Source of the DNA: JBMNGH01 sp050949725
Lineage (GTDB): Bacteria; Bacillota; Thermosediminibacteria; Thermosediminibacterales; Tepidanaerobacteraceae
Assembly (NCBI GenBank): GCA_050949725.1
Contig: JBMNGH010000007.1
Coordinates: forward strand, 1-64,000
Reading direction: 5' to 3'
Length of the DNA: 64,000 nucleotides
The notes under the pieces are model-generated. The model saw only the letters and a list, made by a program, of their open reading frames with translations, had not been told where the DNA came from and made no database searches. This document shows positions 44,282 to 53,503 of the stretch, in pieces (the first letter of the stretch is position 1; each line of letters starts with the position of its first letter). A program made the position numbers and the translations under genes.

Positions 44282-44283
44282 GA

Positions 44284-45438
44284 CTACCTCCGCACAAATT
44301 TTCTAATTTCATTGACCTGTCTCTTAAGTACATCTACCGTGTAATATATGTCTTCAGTTGTAATGAATGGAGACAAGCTGAACCGCACGGCGCCTTCTAT
44401 TTCTTCTGAGGTTTTCCCCATTGCCTTTAAGACATGACTTTTACCTGATTTATGTGATGAACATGCAGAGCCTGTAGAAACGTATATGCCGTGGGATTCA
44501 AGTGCATGCAATAGTATCTCTCCTTTTACCCCGAGAAAAGATAAGTTTAATATGTGTGGCGCACCGCCTGACTCCGGCCCGTTAACAACAATATCATCAA
44601 TTTCATCCTGGACTCCTGAGAGCAATAAGGCCTTTAGTTCCTTCATGTGCCTGCCCCAATTGTCTAAATTGTTGTAAGCCTCCTCAACCGCAACCCGAAA
44701 TCCTGCTATTCCAGGTATATTTTCAGTCCCCGATCTAATTCCGAATTCCTGGCCACCACCGTCAAACAGCGGTCTGAGCTTAACCCCGTCTTTTACAAAT
44801 ACGGCGCCCACACCCATTGGGCCATATATCTTATGGCTGCTTACAGAAAGAAGATCAATCCCCTTTATACCGGGAATAAGTCGAATCTTGCCAAAGGCCT
44901 GGACTGCATCAACATGAAATAATGTGCCGGCATTTTTTTTGATAATATTAGAAGCCCTTTCAATATCCTGGATAGACCCTACCTCGTTGTTGACATACAT
45001 CATGCTCACTAAAACTGTATCAGACGTCAAAGAACTGTCAAGTTCATCAATGTCAACATGACCTTGATTATTCACACTGAGATATGTGACAGAGAAGCCT
45101 TCTTTCTCGAGCTGTTTAAATACTTCTAATACGGAAGGGTGTTCTACTGCTGTTGTAATTATGTGTGCATCCCTGGTATTTAAAGCACGTAGCACACCTT
45201 TTATTGCAAGGTTATTAGACTCTGTCCCGCCAGAAGTAAAGTAAATTTGGTCAGTTCTCACACCCATTGCAGTTGAGACAGCTCTCCTAGCCTCCTTTAG
45301 ATATTTCTCAGCTACAATGCCCATTTCGTGTAGAGAAGATGGATTGCCGTAATGGTTTACCATGGCTTCGAAGACAGCCTCGGCTGCTTTGGGAGAAACA
45401 CGGGTTGTAGAGCTGTTGTCCAAATATACTTTTTTCAA
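44284..45438 (-). CDS. cysteine desulfurase (NifS/IscS-like, ThiI partner)
   Basis: This 384-aa PLP enzyme releases sulfur from cysteine as a persulfide. The PLP lysine is in SVSSHKIYGP near residue 202 and the persulfide cysteine in STGSACSSHK near 325. The N terminus YLDNSSTTRV is typical. The TTG start at 45438 follows AGGTGA. Close linkage to thiI matches the NifZ-ThiI arrangement of Bacillus, so it most likely serves tRNA thiolation. Confidence 0.94.
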   Translation of the reverse strand: MKKVYLDNSSTTRVSPKAAEAVFEAMVNHYGNPSSLHEMGIVAEKYLKEARRAVSTAMGVRTDQIYFTSGGTESNNLAIKGVLRALNTRDAHIITTAVEHPSVLEVFKQLEKEGFSVTYLSVNNQGHVDIDELDSSLTSDTVLVSMMYVNNEVGSIQDIERASNIIKKNAGTLFHVDAVQAFGKIRLIPGIKGIDLLSVSSHKIYGPMGVGAVFVKDGVKLRPLFDGGGQEFGIRSGTENIPGIAGFRVAVEEAYNNLDNWGRHMKELKALLLSGVQDEIDDIVVNGPESGGAPHILNLSFLGVKGEILLHALESHGIYVSTGSACSSHKSGKSHVLKAMGKTSEEIEGAVRFSLSPFITTEDIYYTVDVLKRQVNEIRKFVRR

Positions 45439-45463
45439 AATATATCACCTGCTATAAAATTTT

Positions 45464-45817
45464 CTATTTTAACAATTTATCCGGAAAAATTTCTGATTGA
45501 TTTTTCGTGACCTCATTGATCAATGCGTCAACTTGACAAATAATATCACCGTACATTTTAACGAGTTTTTCACCTTCAGATGTAAGGGTCGCACCTCCGC
45601 CATCTTCTCCTCCTATACGTCTTTCTAATAATTGTACCTTTAAACGCCCTTCTGTCCGCTTTATCTTTCCCCAAGCCTGTCGGTATGACATCTTCTCTTT
45701 TGCCGCTGCCTGGTTTATTGAACCGTATTTGTTGATCAAAACCAAGAGTCTGTAAATACCATCACCAAATATTTGTTCACCTTGTTCTTCAAGCCATATT
45801 TTGTATTTGAGCTCCAT
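45464..45817 (-). CDS. ModE N-terminal-type winged-helix regulator
   Basis: This 117-aa protein consists of a LysR-like winged helix (GIYRLLVLINKYGSINQAAAKEKMSYRQAWGK, split here) of the ModE N-terminal type, without the molybdate-binding MOP domains. Such short proteins are frequent in clostridia and usually control molybdenum or tungsten genes. It lies 26 nt upstream of the cysteine desulfurase gene on the same strand. mobB at 14 kb is another Mo-cofactor gene. Confidence 0.85.
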   Translation of the reverse strand: MELKYKIWLEEQGEQIFGDGIYRLLVLINKYGSINQAAAKEKMSYRQAWGKIKRTEGRLKVQLLERRIGGEDGGGATLTSEGEKLVKMYGDIICQVDALINEVTKNQSEIFPDKLLK

Positions 45818-46012
45818 GCTTTTCCCCTCTTTTGAAAAATAGGAATAATATTCTCCACAATTATTATATCATAATACCCTATAATGTCATTTTTTAAGCT
45901 TTTTTAGCACACATTTTTAATATTATTTGATTGGTATTTAATTACAGTAGCATAGCAAGCCAACTATTAGGATAACATAAAAAGAGAAGGTCTTAAGAAG
46001 GAGGTGAAGAAC

Positions 46013-46222
46013 TTGCAACTAACCCAAAAAGAGAAGTTTTATCTTCAGGATGCCCTAAGTCATGAACACATTTGTGTTATTAAGTACAACAATTATGCAA
46101 ACCAGGTTCAGGACATGGAACTTGCTAACATGTTCAGAAACTTAGCAACAAGAGAACAGCAGCACATTGACACAATAACAAGTTTACTACAACAGGGCGG
46201 TGTAAATACTACTGGCCAATAA
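46013..46222 (+). CDS. CotF-like spore coat/ferritin-like helical protein 1
   Basis: This 69-aa, all-helical protein contains YLQDALSHEHICVIKYNNYANQ, split across about residues 8-29, and ATREQQHIDTI. That is the pattern of the short CotF-like coat proteins, in which conserved E/H residues recall a ferritin-like helix pair. The TTG start at 46013 has AGGAGG eight bases upstream. A second such gene follows after 23 nt, so they likely form a heteromeric coat component made under sporulation control. Confidence 0.82.
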   Translation: MQLTQKEKFYLQDALSHEHICVIKYNNYANQVQDMELANMFRNLATREQQHIDTITSLLQQGGVNTTGQ

Positions 46223-46245
46223 GTTAGTTAAAAGGAGGAATTTAA

Positions 46246-46470
46246 ATGTCTATAAGCCGAAACCGAACTAAGACAGCTGCTGACAAAGATTTACTAAACG
46301 ACATGCTCATGACTGAGAAATACGTGTCAGGAACTTACGAAACAGCAATAATGGAGTCAAGTAATGAGAGTGTTAGAAATGCACTCCGCCATATTCAAGA
46401 CGAAGAACAACAGCATGCCAAAATGATTTTCGACGCCATGAATCAAAGAGGCTGGTATACGCCACAGTAA
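46246..46470 (+). CDS. CotF-like spore coat/ferritin-like helical protein 2
   Basis: This 74-aa helical protein has LLNDMLMTEKYVSGTYETAI, then HIQDEEQQHAKMIFDAMNQRGWY, matching the C-terminal part of CotF-type coat proteins. AAGGAGG precedes the ATG. It is cotranscribed with the preceding gene. Together the two span the helices of one full-size CotF-like protein. Confidence 0.82.
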   Translation: MSISRNRTKTAADKDLLNDMLMTEKYVSGTYETAIMESSNESVRNALRHIQDEEQQHAKMIFDAMNQRGWYTPQ

Positions 46471-46507
46471 TCTCATACATTTATGCATCCTAATCAGAAC
46501 ATACAAC

Positions 46508-46548
46508 ACACCCAAATGACGACGGTTATTTGGGTGTCGGTTTTACTT
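46508..46548 (+). terminator. Hairpin terminator between coat genes and queG
   Basis: ACACCCAAAT and ATTTGGGTGT form a 10-bp stem around a 10-nt loop, followed by CGGTTTTAC. The T run is short; it separates convergent genes. Confidence 0.6.
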
Positions 46549-47556
46549 TAACCGTCTTATAGCCCATTGAACGTGTTCTCTAACTGTTTCTGATGGGTCT
46601 CTTAGCATACTTTCCAAAAAAGGAATAGCATCTGATGATGTGTTTGCAAGAGCACACACCGCATTTCTCCTTATCGTATTTCTTCCCCTCCAACCGGCAG
46701 CCGTTTTTCCAAAAGACTTAATATATTCATTTTTACTTATTTTAGCCACCTTGTACAGGTTTGTATCAATCCCGTCTTTTACTACAAACTCTAAATGGTT
46801 AGGTATTCGTACATGTGTATTGTGGGGGCATACTTCTTGGCAGGTGTCACAACCAAAAATTCTATCCCCAAGAATTGTCCTATATTCTTTAGGGATCGAG
46901 CCTTTCATCTGGGTAATATATGAAAGGCACTTGTAGGGATTTATCTGATAAGGAGCAAAAAGCGCACCTGTAGGGCACGCCCTGATACAGCGGCCACAAT
47001 TATCACACTGAGTCTCAAGAGGTTCATCAGGATCAATTTGTATATCTGTCAATATTTCACCCAAAAATACCCATGAGCCTAATTCAGGAACAAATAAACA
47101 CGTGTTCTGACCCAGCCACCCTATCCCAGCTCTCTTTGCGGCGGCCCTTTCGATGAGACTTCCGGAATCAACTAAGACTTCAAACTTACCATTTTGTCTT
47201 TTGGATATAAAATCGACAATCTCATTGAGCTTCCTTCGTATTAGGTGATGATAATCATATACCTGCGCATATTTGGATAGTCTTCCACAGTCATCTTTTT
47301 GAGTGATTAGCTCCCGATCACTTTGTAATGTTAAATACCCAATAGCAACACATATTATGGTCCTTACACCAGAAAGTATTTGATCTGGACAACATCTCCT
47401 GTCTATGTGGTAGTCTTCAAAAGGTGATAGTAATCCTTGAGATTTTCGCCTTTTAAGTATGCGATTCTCTTCGAAAAAAGGTTCAGCATTGGCAAAACCA
47501 ACCCTGTCAAATCCGATATCATGTGCAAATCTTCTTATCTCCGCCTTCAAGTTCAT
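46543..47556 (-). CDS. queG: epoxyqueuosine reductase
   Basis: This 337-aa cobalamin-dependent iron-sulfur enzyme does the last step of queuosine formation in tRNA. Two 4Fe-4S motifs are visible, CDNCGRCIRACP near 178 and CDTCQEVCP near 232. The N-terminal domain contains LVDSGSLIERAAAKRAGIGWLG, split near 130-150. A HEAT-like C terminus follows. The ribosome site before the ATG is weak. A dispersed hairpin repeat begins 29 nt upstream. Confidence 0.95.
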   Translation of the reverse strand: MNLKAEIRRFAHDIGFDRVGFANAEPFFEENRILKRRKSQGLLSPFEDYHIDRRCCPDQILSGVRTIICVAIGYLTLQSDRELITQKDDCGRLSKYAQVYDYHHLIRRKLNEIVDFISKRQNGKFEVLVDSGSLIERAAAKRAGIGWLGQNTCLFVPELGSWVFLGEILTDIQIDPDEPLETQCDNCGRCIRACPTGALFAPYQINPYKCLSYITQMKGSIPKEYRTILGDRIFGCDTCQEVCPHNTHVRIPNHLEFVVKDGIDTNLYKVAKISKNEYIKSFGKTAAGWRGRNTIRRNAVCALANTSSDAIPFLESMLRDPSETVREHVQWAIRRLK

Positions 47557-47584
47557 AGCTATAACACCATCTTATCTGTGAAGT

Positions 47585-47653
47585 AAGAACCCCACCCGGC
47601 AACGCAATCAAAGACTCCTGCCGGGTCCCGGGAACCTTGTTGTTGCACACAAG
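47585..47653 (+). repeat. Dispersed hairpin repeat (locus D)
   Basis: AAGAACCCCA, outer arm CCCGGC pairing with GCCGGG, inner arm GCAATC facing GACTCC (partly unpaired), then CCCGGGAACCTT. A second hairpin CTTGT/ACAAG with loop GTTGCAC ends the copy. It shows a third, compensated version of the outer stem. Confidence 0.9.
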
Positions 47654-47676
47654 TATTTTTTATTCTCGAGAAAGGT

Positions 47677-48192
47677 TTATAATATGCTGCAGCCAAGGGT
47701 ATTCTGAGCTTCTTTTAAAGCAAAATCATGTACCGTTCTATCGAATGATGCTACTCCATCTTTATAGATATTTACTTTGTAGCCCAGGTTTCTGGCATCT
47801 GCTGCCGTGTAAAGCACACAAATGTTCGTACAAACTCCTACGATGGAAATCTCATCTATCGACTTTTCCCTTAAAAAGATGTCTAAGTCAGTGCCAAAAA
47901 AAACGCTGTACCGGCGTTTGTAAATTACTTTATCCTCGTCTGCCACATCTATTTGATCGATTATTTGACTACCCCAACTGCCCGCTATACAGTGGGGATT
48001 GAACATATCAAATTCTTTGTCGTCTTTTTCATGATTATCACATATAAATATGATCGGAAAATTGTTACTTCTATATTCATTAATTTTCTTATTGACATAA
48101 GGAATGATCTCTTCACCCTGCCGTCCTATATACAGTGCTCCGTCTTTATCGATAAAATCGCGGAGCATGTCTATTACCATCAAAGCCTTCAA
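47677..48192 (-). CDS. isochorismatase-family hydrolase, nicotinamidase-like
   Basis: This protein of about 171 aa has the catalytic triad of cysteine hydrolases: Asp in VIDMLRDF, Lys in YKRRYSVF and Cys in VGVCTNICV. DNHEKDDKEF and FNPHCIAGSWGS resemble the metal-binding and substrate loops of nicotinamidases. It would deamidate nicotinamide to nicotinate, for which a phosphoribosyltransferase exists at 56 kb, or hydrolyse another amide. The start is uncertain (TTG 48192 with AGGTGGTG, or GTG 48204). Confidence 0.82.
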   Translation of the reverse strand: MKALMVIDMLRDFIDKDGALYIGRQGEEIIPYVNKKINEYRSNNFPIIFICDNHEKDDKEFDMFNPHCIAGSWGSQIIDQIDVADEDKVIYKRRYSVFFGTDLDIFLREKSIDEISIVGVCTNICVLYTAADARNLGYKVNIYKDGVASFDRTVHDFALKEAQNTLGCSIL

Positions 48193-48273
48193 ATAATTCA
48201 CCACCTGCTTTTGATTTGTCCAACTATTTCAAAAAAATTCTATGTACAACTTACTTCTAATTGTATCTAGTTT

Positions 48274-48786
48274 TTACTCATATCGTTCATAACAGACTAT
48301 CTCTTCAAGCTTCTTTCTCGGTTTTTGCGGGGGATCCTCAGCTGGGTATCCTAAAGGGGTCATCGTTACTACCCGCACCTTATCAGGAATCATCAGGATT
48401 TCCTTAACCTTGTTCTCATCAAAATTTCCAAGCCAGCATGTACCCAGTCCTTGCTCATACGCCTCAAGGATCATGTATGCAGTAGCTATTGATAAGTCTA
48501 TAGTGTAACGATATTGTCCACACTTCATAACCCCTTCAGGTTCTATTCCACATGATACTAATACAACCGGAGCCTCAGCCACAAATGAATAGTTGAAGGT
48601 AGCCTCTGCAAGCTTTTTCCTAGTTTCTGGATTTTTAACAACAATAAACTTCCAGTTCTGCAGGTTTTGGGCTGATGGTGATAGCCTTGCAGCTTCTAAA
48701 ACCTTAAACAGTTTTACATCTTCTACCTGTCTATTACTGTACTTTCTAATACTCCTTCTACCTTTGATTGCTGATAAAATGTCCAT
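48274..48786 (-). CDS. nitroreductase-family protein (second copy)
   Basis: This 170-aa FMN-binding oxidoreductase has GRRSIRKY at residues 9-16, LSPSAQNLQNWKF near 36-48, YEQGLGTCWLGNF near 110 and MTPLGYPAEDPPQKPRK near 145. GGAGGG precedes the ATG at 48786. It differs clearly from the copy at 28.5 kb. Substrate unknown. Confidence 0.9.
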   Translation of the reverse strand: MDILSAIKGRRSIRKYSNRQVEDVKLFKVLEAARLSPSAQNLQNWKFIVVKNPETRKKLAEATFNYSFVAEAPVVLVSCGIEPEGVMKCGQYRYTIDLSIATAYMILEAYEQGLGTCWLGNFDENKVKEILMIPDKVRVVTMTPLGYPAEDPPQKPRKKLEEIVCYERYE

Positions 48787-48938
48787 CGGACATCCCTCCA
48801 ATTGTCAATAATATAATGTTTATAAAATTATAACAAATATTGTTAGAATAACAAAATCTTAATTGACCTCATCTGCAAACGCCCCTATGTTAACAAGACC
48901 ACATGTTTACTTTAAAACCATCGTTTTGGCAACATCCC

Positions 48939-48980
48939 GAAAAAAACAAAACCGCCTAATTACAATCAGACGGTTTTTAA
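48939..48980 (-). terminator. Terminator of the tRNA-Leu/6S-like transcript
   Basis: On the minus strand AAAACCGTCT pairs with AGGCGGTTTT (one mismatch) around a 10-nt loop, followed by a run of seven T after one G. Confidence 0.85.
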
Positions 48981-49034
48981 AAATATTTGATACGTTTAAT
49001 ACTTACTATGTTCTTAGAAGCTAAGTCACATACT

Positions 49035-49200
49035 TTTAAAATCCAAAATACCGCTATCTCCAAATTTTGACTACCTACCTCTCGATAGGTGGGTGTTCTC
49101 AACCGTGCTTCTATCGCTTTACTGGGCATATGGCCCTCCTGAAAGTACATATCTACACAGCATGTGTGAACTCCCGTATTTATTTTGTAGGTTCAAAATA
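49035..49200 (-). ncRNA. ssrS: Probable 6S RNA
   Basis: Between the tRNA and the terminator lies a non-coding stretch with strong secondary structure. It contains GAACACCCACCTA with a GAGA loop and GGTAGGT, an internal GGGCCATATGCCC, and end segments CAAAATA and TATTTTG that can pair to close a long rod. GAACACCCACCT with an adjoining hairpin is what I associate with Firmicute 6S RNA. Boundaries are approximate. A covariance-model search would settle it. Confidence 0.55.
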
Positions 49201-49238
49201 GGAGATTGGCAAATATTCCAGACAATTTCAGACGATTA

Positions 49239-49323
49239 TGGTGCGGGCGGTGGGACTTGAACCCACACGTCTGTTGACATACGCCCCTCAAACGTACCTG
49301 TCTGCCTGTTCCAGCACGCCCGC
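49239..49323 (-). tRNA. tRNA-Leu (anticodon GAG), CCA encoded
   Basis: The 7-bp acceptor stem GCGGGCG/CGCCCGC, a D-arm with GGAACAGGCAGAC, anticodon loop TTGAGGG in a TACGT/GCGTA stem, a long variable arm (GTCAACAGAC) and a T-arm with GGGTTCAAGTCCC are all present. The 3' CCA is encoded. The long variable arm and GAG anticodon identify leucine. Confidence 0.97.
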
Positions 49324-49408
49324 TTAATTAGACTTACCTAATCCTTGGATAGCTTTTACATAAAATGCTTTACCGCAACTCGCTATCCTCTTATGCGTGA
49401 CATTTATT

Positions 49409-49437
49409 ATTATATATACTAATTTGCTCTATGTCAA
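49409..49437 (-). promoter_or_regulatory. Consensus sigma-A promoter of the tRNA-Leu transcript
   Basis: On the minus strand TTGACA and TATAAT are separated by exactly 17 bp. Transcription would start near 49401, about 78 nt before the tRNA. The leader can form a GGATAGC/GCTATCC hairpin. Confidence 0.92.
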
Positions 49438-49460
49438 TACACCCGAAACCAAGTCAAAAG

Positions 49461-50258
49461 CTATACCTGAGTTCTGCATATATCTGAATATAACTCTGGA
49501 ATTCTATAATTTAGCCAAGGTATCTCCTTTCTTCTCTGTACAATACTTTTCTTAATTAATTTATCTACAAGCATTCCCTGTTCGTTATTGAATTGCTTGT
49601 TAATGTTTCCGCTAGGATCGACAATCATAGAATAACCGCAGTAATTTGAATAAAGACCTTTTCCTGTTCTATTCACACCTACAACATATAGCTGATTTTC
49701 GGCTGCCCGTGCCCTTAACATTAAAGTCCAAAGATCCTCATAAGGTGCAGCCCATGCACTGGGGAAGATTATAATTTCCGCATTTTTCAGTGCAAAAATT
49801 CTACTTACTTCTGGGAAGCCGACATCCGCACAAAGAGAAATGCCTATTTTCCATCCTTTGTAATCAATTACTTGAAAATCACGGCCTGTTTCAAAGAATA
49901 GTCTTTCTTGATCCCATAAGTGAATTTTATTATGAATACAAATCAATTTTCCGTTTTCATCCCAGAGAGCTGCTGAATCATAAAATCTCCCCTTAAGATA
50001 ATTAGATATTCCTGCAACTATGGCAACATTGTATTTCTTGGACAGCTGTGAAAAAAAGCTTTTTGTTATTTCATTCGTGTCTTTTTCTTTTATCACGTCA
50101 AATTCATATCCCGTTAGCGATAATTCCGGAAAACAGACCATATCAACATCGGATAAGTTATTTTGTTCAATAAACTTCTCAATAATGTTTTTATTTTTCT
50201 CAATGTCTCCGTCAAATAATTCTATTTGACCTAAAGCAATATTTAACGTTTCTCTCAC
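49461..50258 (-). CDS. carbon-nitrogen hydrolase (nitrilase superfamily)
   Basis: This 265-aa enzyme has the Glu-Lys-Cys triad of the superfamily: Glu in PELSLTGYE near 45, Lys in HNKIHLWD near 110 and Cys in ISLCADVGFPE near 146. It hydrolyses an amide, nitrile or ureido bond; carbamoylputrescine amidase, beta-ureidopropionase and omega-amidase are all possible. The GTG start follows AGGAGGGGAG. The M29-like gene lies 163 nt upstream on the same strand. Confidence 0.92.
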   Translation of the reverse strand: MRETLNIALGQIELFDGDIEKNKNIIEKFIEQNNLSDVDMVCFPELSLTGYEFDVIKEKDTNEITKSFFSQLSKKYNVAIVAGISNYLKGRFYDSAALWDENGKLICIHNKIHLWDQERLFFETGRDFQVIDYKGWKIGISLCADVGFPEVSRIFALKNAEIIIFPSAWAAPYEDLWTLMLRARAAENQLYVVGVNRTGKGLYSNYCGYSMIVDPSGNINKQFNNEQGMLVDKLIKKSIVQRRKEIPWLNYRIPELYSDICRTQV

Positions 50259-50421
50259 AAACTCCCCTCCTACCAGTCTAAATATTTATTTTATTTAGGA
50301 GACGCCGGAGATAAAATAGTAACAATTAAACAGATACACTAATCAGTATTAAGCGCACGGGAGATATAGGTGTGCTAGTCATGAACAAAGCATTCAATAT
50401 TATTACCCCATTGGATTAAAC

Positions 50422-51486
50422 TTAATACCCGGCAACATTTAATTTGCGGCAGAGTTCCTGCGCTTTAGGCAATTTGTATATTCCGTTTTCTTCGAATACC
50501 TCTCCATCTAAGATTATCGTCGGTTTCAACAGTATACCGTCGGTATGTGAAGCTGCTGACCAGCATTCACCCATAATCGAGGCTCCTTGGCTGCCGATGC
50601 CAAATTCCATGCAGCCGAACACCCTTTCATCTTCTACAATTCGACCTGTGGTTCTCGTCACACCAGGGTTGAAGCCAAGGGAATAATGAGCTAATCTATA
50701 CATATTCGAGTCGTCCATTGATTTGATCCAGTTTTCAAAAATCCTTGCTTCTACATCTCCATCTATATTTACAACCCGGCCTTCTTTTATTTCCAGTTTA
50801 ACAGGGCTTTTCAGCAGGCCAAGCTCCAATGGAGGCCATAAGGCTCCGTCAAACACCAGTGTACCGTTAATAGTGCTCTCTATGGGACACCAGCTTATCT
50901 GGCCTCCCAGCATTATGGGATATCCCTTTTGGGTAGCTTTCTGGCCGGAATGACGCACCTTTCTTCCGCGATTATAAGCAGTCAGATATGTTCCATTGTC
51001 ACTTTTTACTATTACTTCATCCGCCGACTGAACTGCTTCTTTAAAGAATTCTCCAAGCTCTATAAGTAAATCGTAATCCACTCTAGCAATAGTTTTTACC
51101 AACATTTCCACATCCATGCCGGTAAGACAAATATACCTGCACCCGTTCTCCAGTGATTTCTTCCAGGAAGGAGAGTGCATAATGTAAGAATATGTAAATT
51201 CTATCCACACATCAGCATTTGAAACCGCACCTCCTACGGGAGCAGGGGGCTCTATGCAGGCATTTGGTGCTGTGGGATAGTATACAACCGTCGGCATGGC
51301 TCCAATGCTGTAAACAGCATTGGCCGTGGCCTCCGCTACTCTCCTGTCGGTAGAGGAGTCAGCAGTTATGACAACATTTTCCCCTTCTTTAACCAACATT
51401 ACATCTTTCACCAGCTTTAATGCCCCTTTGGCAACCTCAAAACTCAAGTACTCTGCTGTTGGTTCAATGCCAATGTTCAATTCCAT
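50422..51486 (-). CDS. M29 aminopeptidase-like/NicX-like metalloenzyme (second copy)
   Basis: This 354-aa paralogue of the enzyme at 41.3 kb has a similar N-terminal GALKLVKDVMLVKEGENVVI and shares the metal-site signatures EDERVFG near 280 and SHTDGILL near 310. The ATG at 51486 follows AAAGGATGG. The neighbouring nitrilase downstream could act on its product. The substrate is unknown; peptidase activity is only one possibility. Confidence 0.82.
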   Translation of the reverse strand: MELNIGIEPTAEYLSFEVAKGALKLVKDVMLVKEGENVVITADSSTDRRVAEATANAVYSIGAMPTVVYYPTAPNACIEPPAPVGGAVSNADVWIEFTYSYIMHSPSWKKSLENGCRYICLTGMDVEMLVKTIARVDYDLLIELGEFFKEAVQSADEVIVKSDNGTYLTAYNRGRKVRHSGQKATQKGYPIMLGGQISWCPIESTINGTLVFDGALWPPLELGLLKSPVKLEIKEGRVVNIDGDVEARIFENWIKSMDDSNMYRLAHYSLGFNPGVTRTTGRIVEDERVFGCMEFGIGSQGASIMGECWSAASHTDGILLKPTIILDGEVFEENGIYKLPKAQELCRKLNVAGY

Positions 51487-51545
51487 AATTACCATCCTTT
51501 CTTTAAACATATTAATTTGCTTTTATTAAGCATTTATTATAACCT

Positions 51546-52946
51546 CTATTTAATTAACTCATAAATCGCCTGAACATAAATTTTCGAAATTTTTCTGAGA
51601 TCCTCCAGCAAAATATATTCGTCTTTTTGGTGAGCCAGTTCCTTTTGCCCAGGAAACACCGGCCCAAAGGAAACGGTATTTTTTATATACCTGCAGTAAG
51701 TGCCTCCACCGATCGAAATAAGTTCCGCTTCGGCCCCGGTCATCTCCTTATAAATGTTCTGAAGTTTTTTAATAAAAGGCGTGTCTGGTTCAACATATAG
51801 GGGCAATTTGTGTTGGATTATTCTAAATTCAGATTCTAAATCCATGGCGATTTCCTTCAGTTTTTCGATGATCTGATTTCCATCAGCCGTCACAGGATAT
51901 CTTACATCAAATTTAAGGCTCCCACGTTCTGCATTGAAATCCGCTATACCTAAATTAATTGTCAAGGCACCGGAAACTTTGTCACTACATGATATCCCAA
52001 GCGTTCTCCCATCATGCTCCATTTTTAATCTGGCCACTGCGGCATCAATGAAAGTTTTTGCTTTCCTGCCACCGAAACTAATGTGAGATAAAAAACTCAA
52101 AAGCATTTGAATAGCGTTTTCCCCATCTTCAGGGTAACTGGCATGAGCCGAAAGCCCTTCAGCTTTTATGTGGATGCCATCAAGGGAGTCTTCAATAAGG
52201 ATTTTGCCAGCAAAACCCTCTTGGTTTACTAATTGCAAGATTTTTTCCTTATCCACACCTTTTATTATCGCTTCCGCACAGTCTGGCACTACATTCAAAC
52301 GTGTCCCACCTTGAACACTTATCAGGAATGGCCTGCATCCTTTGTCTTGGGTAAAGCTTTTAATTATCTCAAATCGCAAAATCCCTTTTTCCGCATAAAT
52401 AATTGGAAACTCCGCATCCGGGGAAAAACCGTATATAGGTGTTTCTTCCTTTTCAAGATAGTATTTCAAACCCCTGGCTTCAGTCTCCTCATCAGTTCCT
52501 ATTATTAAACGGGCTCTCTTTGAAACAGGAAGCCTGGATTCCTTTATCGCTTTTAGAGCATATAAAGCAGCGAGCGTCGGCCCTTTGTCGTCAACCGAGC
52601 CACGGCCGTAAAGCTTTCCTTCTTTAATTTCTCCACCGAAAGGAGATGCTGCTGACCAGCCTGTCCCGGCAGGTACCACATCGATATGCCCCAAAATACC
52701 CACCATCTCAATGCCTTTACCTGTTTCTGCATATCCTGCATAGTTATCTACATTTTTGGTTGCTAGCCCCATCTCCCGACTTTTATTTAATATCCACTTA
52801 AGTGCCTCATCTATTTTTGGTCCAAAGGGGTAATTCTTATCAGACTTATCTTCGTCCAAGACGCTTGGAATCATTATGAATTCTTGAAGATTTCTCACCA
52901 TTTCATTAAAATACTCATCAATTTTTAGATTCAGAACGCTTTCCAT
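51546..52946 (-). CDS. pepV: dipeptidase PepV-like (M20 family)
   Basis: This 466-aa zinc dipeptidase shows LGHIDVVPAGTGW near residue 82, YGRGSVDDKGPTLA near 112 with the bridging Asp, and IGTDEETEARGLKYY near 148 with the catalytic Glu. Later AHASYPEDGENA and a C-terminal GGTYCRY fit PepV/Sapep. AGGAGAG precedes the ATG at 52946. It cleaves a broad range of dipeptides in the cytoplasm and complements PepD at 26.7 kb. Confidence 0.93.
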   Translation of the reverse strand: MESVLNLKIDEYFNEMVRNLQEFIMIPSVLDEDKSDKNYPFGPKIDEALKWILNKSREMGLATKNVDNYAGYAETGKGIEMVGILGHIDVVPAGTGWSAASPFGGEIKEGKLYGRGSVDDKGPTLAALYALKAIKESRLPVSKRARLIIGTDEETEARGLKYYLEKEETPIYGFSPDAEFPIIYAEKGILRFEIIKSFTQDKGCRPFLISVQGGTRLNVVPDCAEAIIKGVDKEKILQLVNQEGFAGKILIEDSLDGIHIKAEGLSAHASYPEDGENAIQMLLSFLSHISFGGRKAKTFIDAAVARLKMEHDGRTLGISCSDKVSGALTINLGIADFNAERGSLKFDVRYPVTADGNQIIEKLKEIAMDLESEFRIIQHKLPLYVEPDTPFIKKLQNIYKEMTGAEAELISIGGGTYCRYIKNTVSFGPVFPGQKELAHQKDEYILLEDLRKISKIYVQAIYELIK

Positions 52947-53503
52947 TCTATCTCTCCTAAAAATATAATTTGTTATATAAATTTTGGTCCATTGCAAATC
53001 GTGTTTTATAGAAATAAACTGCTTGCTTAAAAAACTAATTTAATAAATTGAAGATAAACACCCCCTCCGAGGTAATTGTTTCTCAGTATTGGGCATTTAT
53101 GCTGGGATTCTAGCTTCTATTTATCTCTGGAAAATCAGCAGAACTGATTTCAATTTTGCAATTTATACGTCGACATAATCACACGTCTTTATATAAGCGA
53201 AATATTTTTAATAATATGAACATGGCCTTCATTGTTAATTTTAACATAATGGATAATAGCGTCAAGTATTTGGATAGTGGTCAAATAAGGTTCAACTTTA
53301 CAAAATACAAAAAAAGGCCCCGTAAACCCTTCAAATGAGAGTAGAGACCTCGATTCAGTATTCATAAAGCATTTTTAATCTAGACAAGCATTCAATTACG
53401 TAATCTCACGGTCTTCATAAACAACTATGTAATAATCATGCAAGTTATTGCTTAAACCTAGGATTAGATTGGCAAAACATAAATTAAAAACGGTAACCAA
53501 ATA
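52947..53503. other. Intergenic region with a minus-strand terminator
   Basis: These 557 bp contain no supported gene; a 60-codon plus frame at 53156 lacks a ribosome site and has a biased composition. A minus-strand terminator lies at 53312-53352: AGGTCTC can pair with GGGGCCT (two G-T), followed by seven T. It probably ends the RidA transcript. Confidence 0.5.

Noticed and set aside
53156..53338. 60-codon plus frame in the gap between PepV and RidA
   Set aside because: No ribosome site and it reads through a likely minus-strand terminator.
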